A stretch of DNA of 64,000 bases from Micavibrio sp. UBA6212. GTDB taxonomy: Bacteria; Pseudomonadota; Alphaproteobacteria; Micavibrionales; Micavibrionaceae. Below, piece after piece: positions 1-9,315 of the stretch. The notes beneath the pieces are model-generated. The model made no database searches, was not told the origin of the DNA, and saw only the letters and a program-made list of their open reading frames with translations. A program made the position numbers and the translations under genes. Where the stretch lies: the NCBI GenBank assembly GCA_002421905.1, contig DISK01000010.1, forward strand, positions 62,001 through 126,000, read 5' to 3'. The first letter of the stretch is position 1. Each line of letters opens with the position of its first letter.

Positions 1-211
1 CAGGGCCAAGCTTTTCATCCAGCTTACCAGCAAGGGCAGCAACCTGACGTGAGGATGAACCGCTGGCAATAACCATATAATCTGCGATTGAGGATTGGCC
101 ATTCAAATCAATGGCCTCGATTTCTTCGGCTTTATTATCATCAAGAACCTGAACAATCAGGTCTTTAAGATGTTCCGGAGATGTCTCTCCGTTGCTTATA
201 TGTGTACCCAA
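1..211 (-). CDS. rsfS: Ribosomal silencing factor RsfS (3' part missing)
   Basis: N-terminal 70 codons of an Iojap/RsfS protein; the rest lies beyond the left window edge. RsfS binds ribosomal protein uL14 on the large subunit and blocks subunit joining when nutrients are scarce. The translated part carries the family signature: a helix LKDLIVQVLDD, then KAEEIEAIDL and a DYMVIASGSSSRQV strand-helix. The likely start is TTG at 211, because AGAAAGGAG lies just upstream and no in-frame ATG sits in a better position. It follows nadD on the same strand, the usual arrangement. The gap to nadD holds an imperfect GC-rich stem-loop. Confidence 0.85.
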   Translation of the reverse strand, partial: MGTHISNGETSPEHLKDLIVQVLDDNKAEEIEAIDLNGQSSIADYMVIASGSSSRQVAALAGKLDEKLGP

Positions 212-247
212 GGGCCGCACACTCCTTTCTGAGATTGAACAATAGAA

Positions 248-278
248 AGCCGCCTGGCGCAAGCGTCCCCTGGCGGCT
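248..278 (-). other. GC-rich stem-loop between nadD and rsfS
   Basis: The inverted repeat AGCCGCC / GGCGGCT (248-254 and 272-278) encloses a 17-base GC-rich loop. Read on the minus strand it is followed by TTTCTATT, so it resembles a weak intrinsic terminator or processing site between nadD and rsfS. Only about 36 bases separate it from the rsfS start, which leaves little room for a separate full promoter. Attenuation or mRNA processing is therefore as likely as termination. Confidence 0.4.
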
Positions 279-358
279 GGTATAGCAAGTCGCTATGATC
301 TTTGTCACTTAAAATCTTTATTGGCATGAGCCTTCGACAAATTTCCATCTCTCTCATT

Positions 359-949
359 TTACACCTTTGTTTCTTGTGGTGCAAATCCCGAGTTTTGCAT
401 ACGCAGCAAAGTCGAAGAAAGAGGATTGCGGGACTCTGAGAAAATCCAGTAAATCTGCCGTTTTTCAAGAGGGGGACTTCCGCCATGGCGTAATACATGG
501 TGACATAGATATTTTTTATTATGAAAAGAAGTGTTTCTTACAACGCCGTGATGAGTCGGTCGCCCTACAAAAGCAAATGGAACCATATTGACCAGATCTT
601 CCCACCTGTACCATCTGTGAAATTCATGCGCAATTTCCGTACCTGCCAGCCATACAAATTGTGTATGGGGAAAATGTTCTTGAATAAGAGGTAATGTTTC
701 TGCTGTGCGCGTTGTTCCCAGACGACTTTCCAGATCAGAAATTACAATGCGTGGATTTTGAACTAACGAACGACAGGCCTCAATTCGGGAAGATACATCT
801 GGAAGACCAATTTTTGATTTAAGAGGATTTCCAGGAGTAACCAGCCACCATACTGCATCCAGACCCAAATATTTTATGGCTACTTCCGAGTTATGTACGT
901 GGCCAGCATGAGGGGGATTAAAAGAACCACCCAATAAACCAACACGCAT
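359..949 (-). CDS. nadD: Nicotinate-mononucleotide adenylyltransferase NadD
   Basis: 196-residue cytosolic enzyme that adenylates nicotinic acid mononucleotide with ATP to give deamido-NAD, the shared late step of NAD synthesis. The nucleotidyltransferase signature is at the N-terminus (GGSFNPPHAGH, HxGH at residues 14-17), and the C-terminal phosphate-binding motif SSTLLR is at about 178-183. Length is typical for alphaproteobacteria. It sits between atpF and rsfS; nadD-rsfS pairing is widely conserved. No strong Shine-Dalgarno precedes the ATG at 949. Confidence 0.93.
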   Translation of the reverse strand: MRVGLLGGSFNPPHAGHVHNSEVAIKYLGLDAVWWLVTPGNPLKSKIGLPDVSSRIEACRSLVQNPRIVISDLESRLGTTRTAETLPLIQEHFPHTQFVWLAGTEIAHEFHRWYRWEDLVNMVPFAFVGRPTHHGVVRNTSFHNKKYLCHHVLRHGGSPPLEKRQIYWIFSESRNPLSSTLLRMQNSGFAPQETKV

Positions 950-999
950 TCCACGCCAAACGCGCCCGTTTAATAAGGTCGGAGGTGAGAGAAAGGGGA

Positions 1000-1494
1000 T
1001 CAGTTGAATTTCTCTGAAATCTGGCGAATACTATCATCTGCCAATCTTTGGGCGTCATTGACAGAAAGCTTTTGGGAAATAATCTCAGTTGTCGCGGAAA
1101 CCGCAAGTTCAGCAGCATAGCGACGTATATCATCCATGGCAGTTCGTTCCATTTGCCCAATCCTGTTCTTGAGCATTTCTTCACGACGCATCATGGTCTC
1201 ATTAAATTCTTTCTCGGACTGTTTGCGTAAGTCGGCAGCCTGAGCTTTTGCTTTGGCAATGATGGAGTCTGCTTCACTGGAGGCCCCAGCCAAATCAGCC
1301 TGATATTTTTTTAAGAGAGCCTCAGCTTCTGATTTCAGGTTTTCAGCAGAAGAAATTTGTTCGGCAATTTTGGCAATTTTGTCATCCAACATCCCCAAAA
1401 CTGTTTTTTTGCCCAGAACATAGGCCATAATGGCAAACAGAACAAAAGAGAGGGAAAACCAGATCAGTGGTTCATGCAAAATCATTTCCATCAT
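1000..1494 (-). CDS. atpF: F0F1 ATP synthase subunit b
   Basis: 164 residues: an N-terminal transmembrane helix (about residues 9-29) followed by a long charged, Ala/Lys/Glu-rich helix that dimerises with b' to form the peripheral stalk linking membrane F0 to F1. It is the last F0 gene, directly after atpF' and before nadD. The arrangement atpI-atpB-atpE-atpF'-atpF without F1 genes is the split F0/F1 organisation of alphaproteobacteria; F1 subunits are not in the window. Confidence 0.9.
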   Translation of the reverse strand: MMEMILHEPLIWFSLSFVLFAIMAYVLGKKTVLGMLDDKIAKIAEQISSAENLKSEAEALLKKYQADLAGASSEADSIIAKAKAQAADLRKQSEKEFNETMMRREEMLKNRIGQMERTAMDDIRRYAAELAVSATTEIISQKLSVNDAQRLADDSIRQISEKFN

Positions 1495-1526
1495 TCTTTA
1501 TCCTTCTTTTTCGGGTCTTATATTGT

Positions 1527-2144
1527 TCAGGCGGCCTTACGGCCCTTATCACTTAATGACCTTACGACTGTTTCTGCTTGGGATGGGTCAGCTTTAATCC
1601 CCGCAATTTTTTCAGCCATTTTGGTCGCAATATCGGCAGCAATACTGTCCATGTCTGACATGGCATTCTGACATGCCTTGGCAATCCGGCCTTCCGCTGA
1701 GCTGATATCACTTTCAAAACGAGAGCGGAAAGAAGATAGGGCATCATGGTTGCGTGCCTTGGCTTCATTTTCTACGAGCTGAATTTCTTCAGAGGCTTTA
1801 TGCCCTGCATTTCTTAATGCCTCTTTCAAAGCGGTCTCAATTTGTTCGGCTTCTGCGGACAAAATTTCTGCCGCTTTGACATGGCCTTCGATATGGGACT
1901 TTCTGGTTTCCAGAGTGTCACTGATGGCAGGCAACACGGCTTTTGAAAAAATCGTGTAAAGGATGATGAAAAAAACAACCATCCAGAAGATCTGTCCAGC
2001 CCAGCTTTCAAAATTGAATTGGGGCATTCCGCCGCCTTTATGTACTCCAGCTTCACCATGCGCAGCCACTTCTTCTGCCAACGCATACCCTGCGTGCAAA
2101 ATCGCAAATGACATAGCTAATAAAACTGTTTTCATTTTAGACAT
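1527..2144 (-). CDS. atpF': F0F1 ATP synthase subunit b'
   Basis: 205 residues from the ATG at 2144, preferred over an upstream TTG at 2165 because GGGGAA lies about 7 bases before it. The protein begins with a signal-peptide-like segment (about residues 1-24, hydrophobic core then ALA-E), a His/Gly-rich stretch and a second hydrophobic helix (GQIFWMVVFFIILYTIF). A long stalk helix follows. It pairs with subunit b in the peripheral stalk. The cleavable-looking leader before the true membrane anchor is a minor oddity; b' proteins vary at this end. Confidence 0.87.
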   Translation of the reverse strand: MSKMKTVLLAMSFAILHAGYALAEEVAAHGEAGVHKGGGMPQFNFESWAGQIFWMVVFFIILYTIFSKAVLPAISDTLETRKSHIEGHVKAAEILSAEAEQIETALKEALRNAGHKASEEIQLVENEAKARNHDALSSFRSRFESDISSAEGRIAKACQNAMSDMDSIAADIATKMAEKIAGIKADPSQAETVVRSLSDKGRKAA

Positions 2145-2198
2145 ACGGAATTTCCCCGTGCTCAATTTTGTTTTTGGGTTTCTAAACCTGAGTTCGAC

Positions 2199-2423
2199 TT
2201 AGGCGAAAACTAGATAGAAAGAAACCAACAAGGCAAAAATACCCAAAGCTTCGGTCACAGCGAAGGTGAACATGAATTTCTTGTTCAACAGTTCTGCTGC
2301 GCCTGGGTTACGTCCAACAGCTTCGTTATAAGCAGCAAAGATCTTTCCCAGACCCAAAGCCACACCGGCCAATGGCAGAAGAGCAATCGCACCAGCCAAA
2401 ATTTTTACAGCTTCAAGTTCCAT
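2199..2423 (-). CDS. atpE: F0F1 ATP synthase subunit c
   Basis: 74-residue hairpin of two membrane helices forming the rotating c-ring. The polar loop carries GRNPGA (about residues 37-42), and the ion-carrying carboxylate is Glu58 in the second helix (TEALGIF). It lies between atpB and atpF' on the same strand. The first helix lacks the fully regular GxGxGxG spacing seen in many c subunits, but the length and second helix are normal. Confidence 0.95.
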   Translation of the reverse strand: MELEAVKILAGAIALLPLAGVALGLGKIFAAYNEAVGRNPGAAELLNKKFMFTFAVTEALGIFALLVSFYLVFA

Positions 2424-2476
2424 TTTTTACGTTCCTTTTTCTTTGGTTGACGTGAGTTAAAATTATTTATCCTTCA

Positions 2477-3229
2477 TTAGTGGGCAATCTCGACAGTATC
2501 TTTCAAATAGATACAGGTCAAAACAGCGAACACATAAGCCTGAATAAAGGCAATGAAGAATTCAAATCCGATAATGGCAACGTTAAAAATGACTGGCAAA
2601 AGAGAGCCCAGCCAGCCAAGACCGCCCATTGTGGCAAACATAATCCCGAAACCTGCCACAACTTTCATCAAAACGTGTCCTGCAACCATATTGGCGAACA
2701 AACGAACAGAAAGAGTAATAGGTCGGCTGATAAAAGAAACAATTTCGATCAACACGACTAAAGGCAACAACCATCCCGGTACTCCCGGTGGAATAAACAA
2801 ATGGAGGAAATGAGTGCCGTGACGGGCAATACCAACCATCAAAACTGTGAAGAAAACCAGAAATGCCAATGCCCCCGTAACGGCTAGATGACTGGTATAG
2901 GTAAAGGAGTAGGGCAACATGCCCAACATACCACCCATAATAATAATCATGAACATTGTGAAAACTAGCGGGAAATACTCACGGCCCTTATGACCGATAT
3001 TATCGGTGATAAGGTCTTCAACAAACCCGTATATTTCCTCACCAAGCAATTGGATACGTCCTGGAACGATTGATTTTCTACTTGCTGCTACACCCAGCAG
3101 GACAAGTGAAAGAACCGCTCCAATCAACATCCATAGGGAAGAGTTGGTAAAAGAAATGTCCCATCCGCCCACTTCAATTGGGATAATCGGGGAGATTTGG
3201 AACTGATGCATCGGATCGGCCAAGATCAA
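2477..3229 (-). CDS. atpB: F0F1 ATP synthase subunit a
   Basis: 250-residue polytopic membrane protein that forms the proton half-channels against the c-ring. The fourth-helix signature SVRLFANMVAGH contains the essential arginine, and the C-terminal helix motif AFIQAYVFAVLTCIYL is intact. It precedes atpE and follows the atpI-like gene in the F0 operon. The start at 3229 has AAAGAGGAT upstream as ribosome binding site. Confidence 0.96.
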   Translation of the reverse strand: MILADPMHQFQISPIIPIEVGGWDISFTNSSLWMLIGAVLSLVLLGVAASRKSIVPGRIQLLGEEIYGFVEDLITDNIGHKGREYFPLVFTMFMIIIMGGMLGMLPYSFTYTSHLAVTGALAFLVFFTVLMVGIARHGTHFLHLFIPPGVPGWLLPLVVLIEIVSFISRPITLSVRLFANMVAGHVLMKVVAGFGIMFATMGGLGWLGSLLPVIFNVAIIGFEFFIAFIQAYVFAVLTCIYLKDTVEIAH

Positions 3230-3259
3230 AATCCTCTTTGGTCAGGTCTGTTTCAGTCT

Positions 3260-3607
3260 TTAACTATTTTGTTCGAAATTTGCGCCTGTCTTAGCTTTTT
3301 TTTCGGCATCTTGCAACCGTTTTAAGTCAAGAGGGGTTGCGATATTTTGGCTCTGTTTGTAAATTCCCCAAAAACCTGCCAAAAGGCCTAGAATTGCAAG
3401 GCTTATAAAGAACATCGGGGAGGTTTCAAGAAGATGGTCAAGGCCCGCCCCGAAAGCCCCAGCAACCACAGGTGTGGCAATCAACTCATAGGCTTTGCCT
3501 AATTCATTTTTTTCTCTTTTGTCGTCATCGGGTTTCGATTCGGCAGGGGATACTTCGTTTTTGAAGTCCTTGAGGCGGTTTTGAAGATCTTTTAGGTCAT
3601 CGGTCAT
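3260..3607 (-). CDS. AtpI/AtpZ-like F0 assembly protein
   Basis: 115 residues: a charged hydrophilic N-terminus (residues 1-45), then two hydrophobic helices (about 47-66 and 68-85) and a polar tail. Its position immediately before atpB, the size and the two-helix plan match the AtpI/AtpZ family that assists c-ring assembly and may carry Mg2+/Ca2+. Sequence in this family is poorly conserved, so the call rests largely on context. It starts 11 bases after the smc stop codon, so it is probably co-transcribed with smc. Confidence 0.75.
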   Translation of the reverse strand: MTDDLKDLQNRLKDFKNEVSPAESKPDDDKREKNELGKAYELIATPVVAGAFGAGLDHLLETSPMFFISLAILGLLAGFWGIYKQSQNIATPLDLKRLQDAEKKAKTGANFEQNS

Positions 3608-3618
3608 AGGTTATGTCA

Positions 3619-6600
3619 TCATTCCGCCGCATCGAGAAAATCCAACTGACCTTGCAGGTCAACTGATACCAACTGGGATACACCACGTTCGGACATTGTA
3701 ACCCCGTAAAGGCGGTCCATCCGCGCCATGGTCAGACGATGGTGGGTAATAATCACAAAACGAGTTCTGCACTGTTTAACGATTTCTTCGAGCATTCCGC
3801 ATACACGGTCAACGTTGGCATCATCAAGCGGCGCATCAATCTCGTCCAATACGCAGATTGGAGCAGGGTTGGTCAGGAACATGGCAAAAATCAAAGCGGT
3901 CGAGGCAAGAGTTTTCTCACCACCTGACAACAAAGACAGAGATTGCAATGATTTTCCGGGAGGCGATGCAAAAATTTCCAAAGAAGCTTCTAACGGATCA
4001 TCTGAATCGACGAACGCAAGATGAGCTGACCCACCACCAAACAAACGTGTAAACAGAGTTTGGAAGTGGCCGTTTACTGTGTCAAAGGCTTGTTGCAAAC
4101 GCTCACGGGCTTCCTTGTTCAGTCTGGAGATGCCCCCACGCAATTCTTCAATGGCCTGAGTAAGGTCCCCACGCTCTTGAGACAGCTTGGCAAGGTGTTG
4201 TTCAACTTCCTGTGATTCGACATCCGCACGCAGATTGACAGGTCCCATGCCATCACGTTCGCGGATTAAGCGATCACGTTTGCCACGGAGTTTATCAATA
4301 GGCTCGGAGTTGAGTTTTTCCAGATCCATCTCCGACGACTGCCACAATTCATCCGGTGTCATCGAGAATTGGTCTTCGATAGATTGACGGATAATCTCAA
4401 TAGAACCTCCGGCAGCTTCCATGGTGGCCTGAGCTTTCGCACGAGATTCACGAACCTCCATCAATGCACCTTCCGCAACCTTCAGATTGTGACTGGTCTC
4501 ACTCAAAGTTTTCTCAGCCGTAGCCAAAGCATCTGATGCTTCGTTTTTGGCATTTTCCATTGTTTTAAGATTGTCCAGCAATGCCATGCGTTGTCCCTTG
4601 ATTTCCTCGGGACGAGATAGCACTTCATCAAGTTTGGCTTTCATGGAGGCTTCGCGGTCATTCAACTGGGACAGGCGATCCTTCGCGCGAATTGCACGAT
4701 TATTTAGATTTACCCGCTCATCCGAAATTACCCGCAGGCGAGCCTCACGACGACGAATGCCCTGTTGGAAAACTTCCAATGTGGCAGATGCTTCGCTCAG
4801 CGCCCCTTGTGCCGCAGCCAGCGCTAATTTACGCTGCTCGACTTCCAGATTTTGTTGAGCCAATGCTTCATCGTCAAAAGATTGCATGGAGGTCTGGTGT
4901 GTAAAGACTTCACCGTCAAGACGGGTTTCATCTTCTGACGCAATACTTAAAGCTTCCTCTAGTTTGGCAATTTCCGATTCAGTATGAGAGCGTTTTTCAA
5001 TAGCACGCTGCAAGTCTGTCCGTTTGTTGGCAAGATTACGTTCGAGAGAACGAACTTCTTGTTCCAAAGACTGAACGGATTGACGGCAAGACTGAACAGA
5101 TGTCTGAGCTGCTTGCAATTCTTGTTCAGCGGATTCAAAAGATGATTTTACATCCGGCAGCTGGGCTTGCAATTCTTCCAGGCGGTTTTTATTTTTTAGA
5201 CGAATAGCGTTGCGATCCATCGCCTTGGCGCGAATACACAAACCATCCCAACGCCAGTAAGCACCACCACGTGATACAATCGACTGTCCGGCTTTAAGGG
5301 ATGGTGCCGCAGCCTCACCCTGAACATCATCTTCGACAAATCCGATATAAGACAAAGCAACTTGCAAGGCATCAGGAGCTTTAATATGTGGACGCAAAGC
5401 CTGAACCCCATCGGGGAAAGACGGAGCATCAGTGGCGGTATTTGATTTCCCTGACCAGACCGCGGGAGCATCACTCTCGGTCGAAGCCATAATTGTGTCG
5501 CCCAATGCTTTTGAAAGAGCCGCTTCGAAACCTTCATCGGCCTTAATTTCATCCAGAACCGGTTTGAATCCAGACTGCGATTCAGATTTAAGAACACTTT
5601 CGAGCGCGCTAACTTCGGATTGGATTTTAGATAGAGCTTCGCGTGCAGACTGCTGCATTGTCCGTGCGCCATCCAGAGACTGTTGGGCATTTTCCAAAGT
5701 TTGACGGGCAGATTGATCGGCTTCGCGTTTAACGCTCAACTCAGCATCAAGCGTTTCGATTTCACTGTTCAACCCGTCAACTGGGGCCGCAGCTTCCTGC
5801 TGGGCACGTTTTTGTTCGATTTGTTGTTGAAGTGATACAATCCGGGACTTAACTGAATTGAGACGGTTCTGATCTTGAGCCAGTTGGCTTTCCAATGTGG
5901 CGCGGGTTGCTTTGAGGCTTGCTGCCTTTTCCAAAGTTGCCTGATAGTTTTCCTGCAACCTCATAACATCAAGTTCTTTTTCTCCACGCTCATTGGTTAG
6001 GCGTGTGATTTCTTCCTCGGTATTGGATTGAACTTGAAGTTCTCTTTCCTCTGCATCAAGTTTTTCAAGAGTAGATATACTCTCGTTGGCAGATTGTTCT
6101 TCGTGCGCGCGATCATTGGCAATATGAGCCAACCCTTGGCGTGCTTCTTCAATTTGTATGGTGACGCGTTGTTCTTCGTCATCCAGACGCCGTAATTCAA
6201 AATTTTGTACTTGCCACGCCGCCGCTGTTTCAGCCTGTTTTTCACGGAGAGGGGGCAGGGCTTCGCTTTGCTCAATTTGTATCCGGTTCAATTCGGCAAC
6301 ACGAGTCATGCGTTCAGCAACAAGACCTTCGGATTCATTAAATTCTTGCTCTGCTTCCGACTTCAAAGTCCGCGCAATCATCCATTCGGCCAAGGCCAGC
6401 TTTGTTTCAAGTTCCTTGATTTCGGCGCTGATATTCTTATAACGCGTCGCCTGACGGCTTTGGCGTTTTAGAGAGTCCAATTGGGTTTCCAAACCAGCAA
6501 CAACATCTTGTAAGCGGGCAAGGTTGGCATCTGCCGCCTTCAAGCGAAGCTCTGCTTCATGACGACGAACATAGAGGCCAGAGACACCAGCAGACTCTTC

Positions 6601-7095
6601 AAGAACCTGACGACGTTCGGCTGGTTTGGCATTGATAATAGCTGCAATCCGCCCTTGGGACACAATCGCTGCCGAATGAGCGCCAATCGCCATGTCGGCA
6701 AACAGCATTTGGACATCACGAGCGCGAACGGGTTTGCTATTCACATAGTAACTCGAGCCCATATCACGTTCAATGCGACGAACGACTTCAATTTCATCTG
6801 TATTGTTGAATAGAGCAGGGGCAGTGCGTCCACGGTTATCCAGAACGACAGAAACTTCAGCAGAATTGCGTGCGGGGCGGCTGCTCGTTCCATTAAAAAT
6901 GACATCGTCCATACCTGACCCACGCAAACGCTTGGCAGATGTTTCCCCCATCACCCAAGAAAGGGCTTCGACAAGATTCGATTTTCCACATCCGTTTGGC
7001 CCGACAATCCCAGTCAGACCCGGCCCAATATCCAGATCGGACTTCTCGACGAAAGATTTGAACCCATGAAGGCGGAGGCGGCTAAAATTCGACAT
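3619..7095 (-). CDS. smc: Chromosome segregation ATPase SMC
   Basis: 1158 residues with the full SMC plan: N-terminal Walker A (GPNGCGKSN, about residues 32-40), a long coiled coil, a hinge (about residues 490-640), a second coiled coil, and a C-terminal ABC signature (LLSGGEKTLAS) with Walker B (CVLDEIDAPLDD). With ScpA and ScpB (not in the window) it forms condensin, which loads at ParB-parS sites and aligns replicated arms. It sits between dsbA and the F0 genes, as in many alphaproteobacteria. The large reading frames on the other strand over it are shadows. Confidence 0.96.
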   Translation of the reverse strand: MSNFSRLRLHGFKSFVEKSDLDIGPGLTGIVGPNGCGKSNLVEALSWVMGETSAKRLRGSGMDDVIFNGTSSRPARNSAEVSVVLDNRGRTAPALFNNTDEIEVVRRIERDMGSSYYVNSKPVRARDVQMLFADMAIGAHSAAIVSQGRIAAIINAKPAERRQVLEESAGVSGLYVRRHEAELRLKAADANLARLQDVVAGLETQLDSLKRQSRQATRYKNISAEIKELETKLALAEWMIARTLKSEAEQEFNESEGLVAERMTRVAELNRIQIEQSEALPPLREKQAETAAAWQVQNFELRRLDDEEQRVTIQIEEARQGLAHIANDRAHEEQSANESISTLEKLDAEERELQVQSNTEEEITRLTNERGEKELDVMRLQENYQATLEKAASLKATRATLESQLAQDQNRLNSVKSRIVSLQQQIEQKRAQQEAAAPVDGLNSEIETLDAELSVKREADQSARQTLENAQQSLDGARTMQQSAREALSKIQSEVSALESVLKSESQSGFKPVLDEIKADEGFEAALSKALGDTIMASTESDAPAVWSGKSNTATDAPSFPDGVQALRPHIKAPDALQVALSYIGFVEDDVQGEAAAPSLKAGQSIVSRGGAYWRWDGLCIRAKAMDRNAIRLKNKNRLEELQAQLPDVKSSFESAEQELQAAQTSVQSCRQSVQSLEQEVRSLERNLANKRTDLQRAIEKRSHTESEIAKLEEALSIASEDETRLDGEVFTHQTSMQSFDDEALAQQNLEVEQRKLALAAAQGALSEASATLEVFQQGIRRREARLRVISDERVNLNNRAIRAKDRLSQLNDREASMKAKLDEVLSRPEEIKGQRMALLDNLKTMENAKNEASDALATAEKTLSETSHNLKVAEGALMEVRESRAKAQATMEAAGGSIEIIRQSIEDQFSMTPDELWQSSEMDLEKLNSEPIDKLRGKRDRLIRERDGMGPVNLRADVESQEVEQHLAKLSQERGDLTQAIEELRGGISRLNKEARERLQQAFDTVNGHFQTLFTRLFGGGSAHLAFVDSDDPLEASLEIFASPPGKSLQSLSLLSGGEKTLASTALIFAMFLTNPAPICVLDEIDAPLDDANVDRVCGMLEEIVKQCRTRFVIITHHRLTMARMDRLYGVTMSERGVSQLVSVDLQGQLDFLDAAE

Positions 7096-7121
7096 CTATA
7101 ATCAAAACCCTGTTCTGGTGT

Positions 7122-7970
7122 TTACTCTTCTTGTTTTGTAGCCTCTTCTCCAAGCAATTCATTAAAAGTTGCTTCAAAGAAAGAAACTGGCTGGTGTCCA
7201 ACAATCATCTTCTCTCCACCATTCACAACGAAGCTTGGTGTAGATGATATACTGAATTTATCGTGAGCGGCTTGCATGTCACCAATAATGCGTTTTTCGA
7301 GACTTGTATTATTGATACAGGCGTTGATTTGATCTTCGCCTAGACCTGCAAACTTGGCATATTGAACCAGTTTGTCTTTGTAATCTGATTCATATGCCCA
7401 TTTATCTTGCTGTTCCAGCAACAATCCCATAAAGCTGACAAACTTATCGGCAGGCATACAACGTAAAACTTGTGATGCGATGACCGCTGGCTGATTTAAC
7501 GGATATTCCTTAAAGATGATCTGAACTTTTCCAGTATCAATAAATTTTTTCTGAATCTCTTTTAAGTCCGTATTGTGGAATGTGGCACAATGACCACAAG
7601 TCAAAGATGAATATTCAACAACTTTGATTGGGGCATCATCACTTCCCAGTTTACGATCTCCCATCATCTCTTGGGTGGCTTCATCACCAGCATCTTCTGC
7701 TATGGGATATCTTCCAGCGTCCACTATCGGAAGAGTTTTTGTTTCAACAACAATTTCATCTTTGGTAATTGCTTCTTCAGTAGCTTGAGGTTCTGGCTGA
7801 GGAGGGACAGAGCTGTCTGTACTCTCTTCTACCGAGGTTTGTTCAGCAGAAATGACCTCGGAATCAGGTGGTGTTGTTTTTACCCCCACAACGAGATAGA
7901 GAACGACCGCTATCACTGCAACAAGAACAGCAATCCCCAAAATTTTTGGTGTATTATTTTCTTTAGACAT
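7122..7970 (-). CDS. Membrane-anchored DsbA-family thiol oxidoreductase
   Basis: 282 residues. An N-terminal signal-anchor (about 10-30) is followed by an acidic Pro/Glu-rich linker (about 31-105) and a thioredoxin-fold domain. The active site is CGHC at residues 125-128, and the cis-proline loop is present (SSTPSF near 240). It probably acts in the periplasm on disulfide bonds of exported proteins. It lies 26 bases before smc; dsbA-smc adjacency is common in the group. A promoter with a palindrome over its -10 element lies upstream. The exact role (oxidase or isomerase) cannot be read from the sequence. Confidence 0.88.
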   Translation of the reverse strand: MSKENNTPKILGIAVLVAVIAVVLYLVVGVKTTPPDSEVISAEQTSVEESTDSSVPPQPEPQATEEAITKDEIVVETKTLPIVDAGRYPIAEDAGDEATQEMMGDRKLGSDDAPIKVVEYSSLTCGHCATFHNTDLKEIQKKFIDTGKVQIIFKEYPLNQPAVIASQVLRCMPADKFVSFMGLLLEQQDKWAYESDYKDKLVQYAKFAGLGEDQINACINNTSLEKRIIGDMQAAHDKFSISSTPSFVVNGGEKMIVGHQPVSFFEATFNELLGEEATKQEE

Positions 7971-8012
7971 GAAACAACTCTCTCCTCACGCTTGCGTGAT
8001 TTTCATAAACTT

Positions 8013-8044
8013 GGGGTATACCCCATTAAACACTAATGTTCCAA
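8013..8044 (-). promoter_or_regulatory. Predicted dsbA promoter with palindromic operator
   Basis: On the minus strand, TTGGAA (8039-8044) and TATACC (8015-8020) are separated by 18 bases, a plausible sigma70 promoter 45-70 bases before the dsbA start. The -10 region lies inside a perfect 12-base palindrome GGGGTATACCCC (8013-8024), which could be a regulator binding site. A small hairpin CACGC-TT-GCGTG (7987-7998) follows in the leader. Confidence 0.45.
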
Positions 8045-8111
8045 GAAATTAATTCGATTTTATGCCTTGTCAAACCCAAATTTTCAAACAAAACCAAGCT
8101 GTAGCACAGCC

Positions 8112-8120
8112 TTATCCACA
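8112..8120 (+). promoter_or_regulatory. Perfect DnaA-box sequence
   Basis: TTATCCACA, identical to the high-affinity DnaA box, lies in the gap between the OmpA-like gene and dsbA. It is a single copy without an AT-rich unwinding region or a cluster, so it is not an origin by itself. It may titrate DnaA, be regulatory or be chance. Confidence 0.35.
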
Positions 8121-8166
8121 TACTTCTGATGTTTGCACAATGACTAAAGAGAAGATTTTTTTGCTC

Positions 8167-9315
8167 TTATTGACCTATAAATGCCAAATCAATGCGGTCT
8201 TTAGGCTCTTCGGTGGTTTTATCACTCAAGGCTCTGACATCAATTCGGGTAGGCTTAACCCCATTTTCCAGAAGATATGAGCGGGCTGATAACGCACGGG
8301 ATAAAGAAATGCGTCTCGAAGAGCTCTCCGACCCATCGGTCCTGCTCGCATAAGCAAGAATTTCAAGACGAAGGTTCTGATTTTTCAAAAGACGGGCAAC
8401 AACTTGATCTTTTAAGAGATCCTTTTGGTCCTGACCCAACACTGCAGTTCCAATCCCAAATGCCAGACTAAACTGGTTCATATCCTCTACAGGCAAGGGA
8501 TTATCGGGAATATCTATCCCCATGGCCTGACGAACCTCATCCTTATCCTTAACCATATGACGAGTGAGCGCATCATCCATTAGGCGCTCTCCTATACTAG
8601 GTTTTTCAACTTTATCAAGTTGAAGGGGAGGTAGATTTACCATATCTGGAAGGGGATTTGCATCCACTTTAACAGAAGGCACTGCAGGCATTGTTTTGGA
8701 GGTTGAAGGCTTATAGGCCTTGCTCGGTGGAGACATAGTAACAGGGCCCACCTCCTTATGTGCAGCTCTCTCTATTGGTCGAGCCGCAACCGGCACATCC
8801 CTTACAGGAGGATTAACTTCCGAAAGTGCCAGTAGCCCTAAAGGTTTTTTGGGGGGGGTAGGAGGGGGCATTTCTCCTTCATTTGATGTCTCCACCTTAT
8901 GATCTGGGAACGGCAGTAATTTATCGCTAGACTCGCTTTGAATAGTCTGTGCCGGAACGGGAACGGGTAAAGGGTTGCTGCTGGGCTCCGTTTTCATAGA
9001 AGGACGTTGCAATGTCAGTACATGGTGGTTTTCGACAGGGTGGTTGAGCAAGTCTTTGACATTAGGTTCTGTCAGTTTCGGCTGCTCAGGTGGTTTAATC
9101 TCCTGTGTAGCTTGCTTCAAAGTATGGGCAGGAGCGACTTTTTGTGCTGCAGTCCCACCAAACATAGGGGGAGGTTGGTAATTTTCCAGATTTTGTAGGA
9201 CAGAACGATCAATTTCGACGGTAGCTTTGCCGTATTCTCCAAGATTCTCAGCATGTACAGCAAAGTTTGTACACAGCAGAAAAATCAAAGGGAAAATAGC
9301 AAAAAATACTTTCAT
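8167..9315 (-). CDS. Secreted OmpA-like peptidoglycan-associated protein
   Basis: 382 residues. A signal peptide (residues 1-22, ending AVHA) precedes a long low-complexity region rich in Pro, Lys and Glu with repeated PP motifs (about 30-270). A C-terminal OmpA-like domain follows (about 285-382; LSRALSARSYLLENGVKPTRIDV and a final RIDL strand). Such domains bind diaminopimelate in peptidoglycan, and the Pro-rich arm probably spans the periplasm. No beta-barrel is visible. It starts directly after the suhB-like stop, so the two are co-transcribed. Partner unknown. Confidence 0.75.
   Translation of the reverse strand: MKVFFAIFPLIFLLCTNFAVHAENLGEYGKATVEIDRSVLQNLENYQPPPMFGGTAAQKVAPAHTLKQATQEIKPPEQPKLTEPNVKDLLNHPVENHHVLTLQRPSMKTEPSSNPLPVPVPAQTIQSESSDKLLPFPDHKVETSNEGEMPPPTPPKKPLGLLALSEVNPPVRDVPVAARPIERAAHKEVGPVTMSPPSKAYKPSTSKTMPAVPSVKVDANPLPDMVNLPPLQLDKVEKPSIGERLMDDALTRHMVKDKDEVRQAMGIDIPDNPLPVEDMNQFSLAFGIGTAVLGQDQKDLLKDQVVARLLKNQNLRLEILAYASRTDGSESSSRRISLSRALSARSYLLENGVKPTRIDVRALSDKTTEEPKDRIDLAFIGQ

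Noticed and set aside
5196..5690. 164-codon frame within smc
   Set aside because: Shadow of the intact smc reading frame; lacks a start region or recognisable protein.
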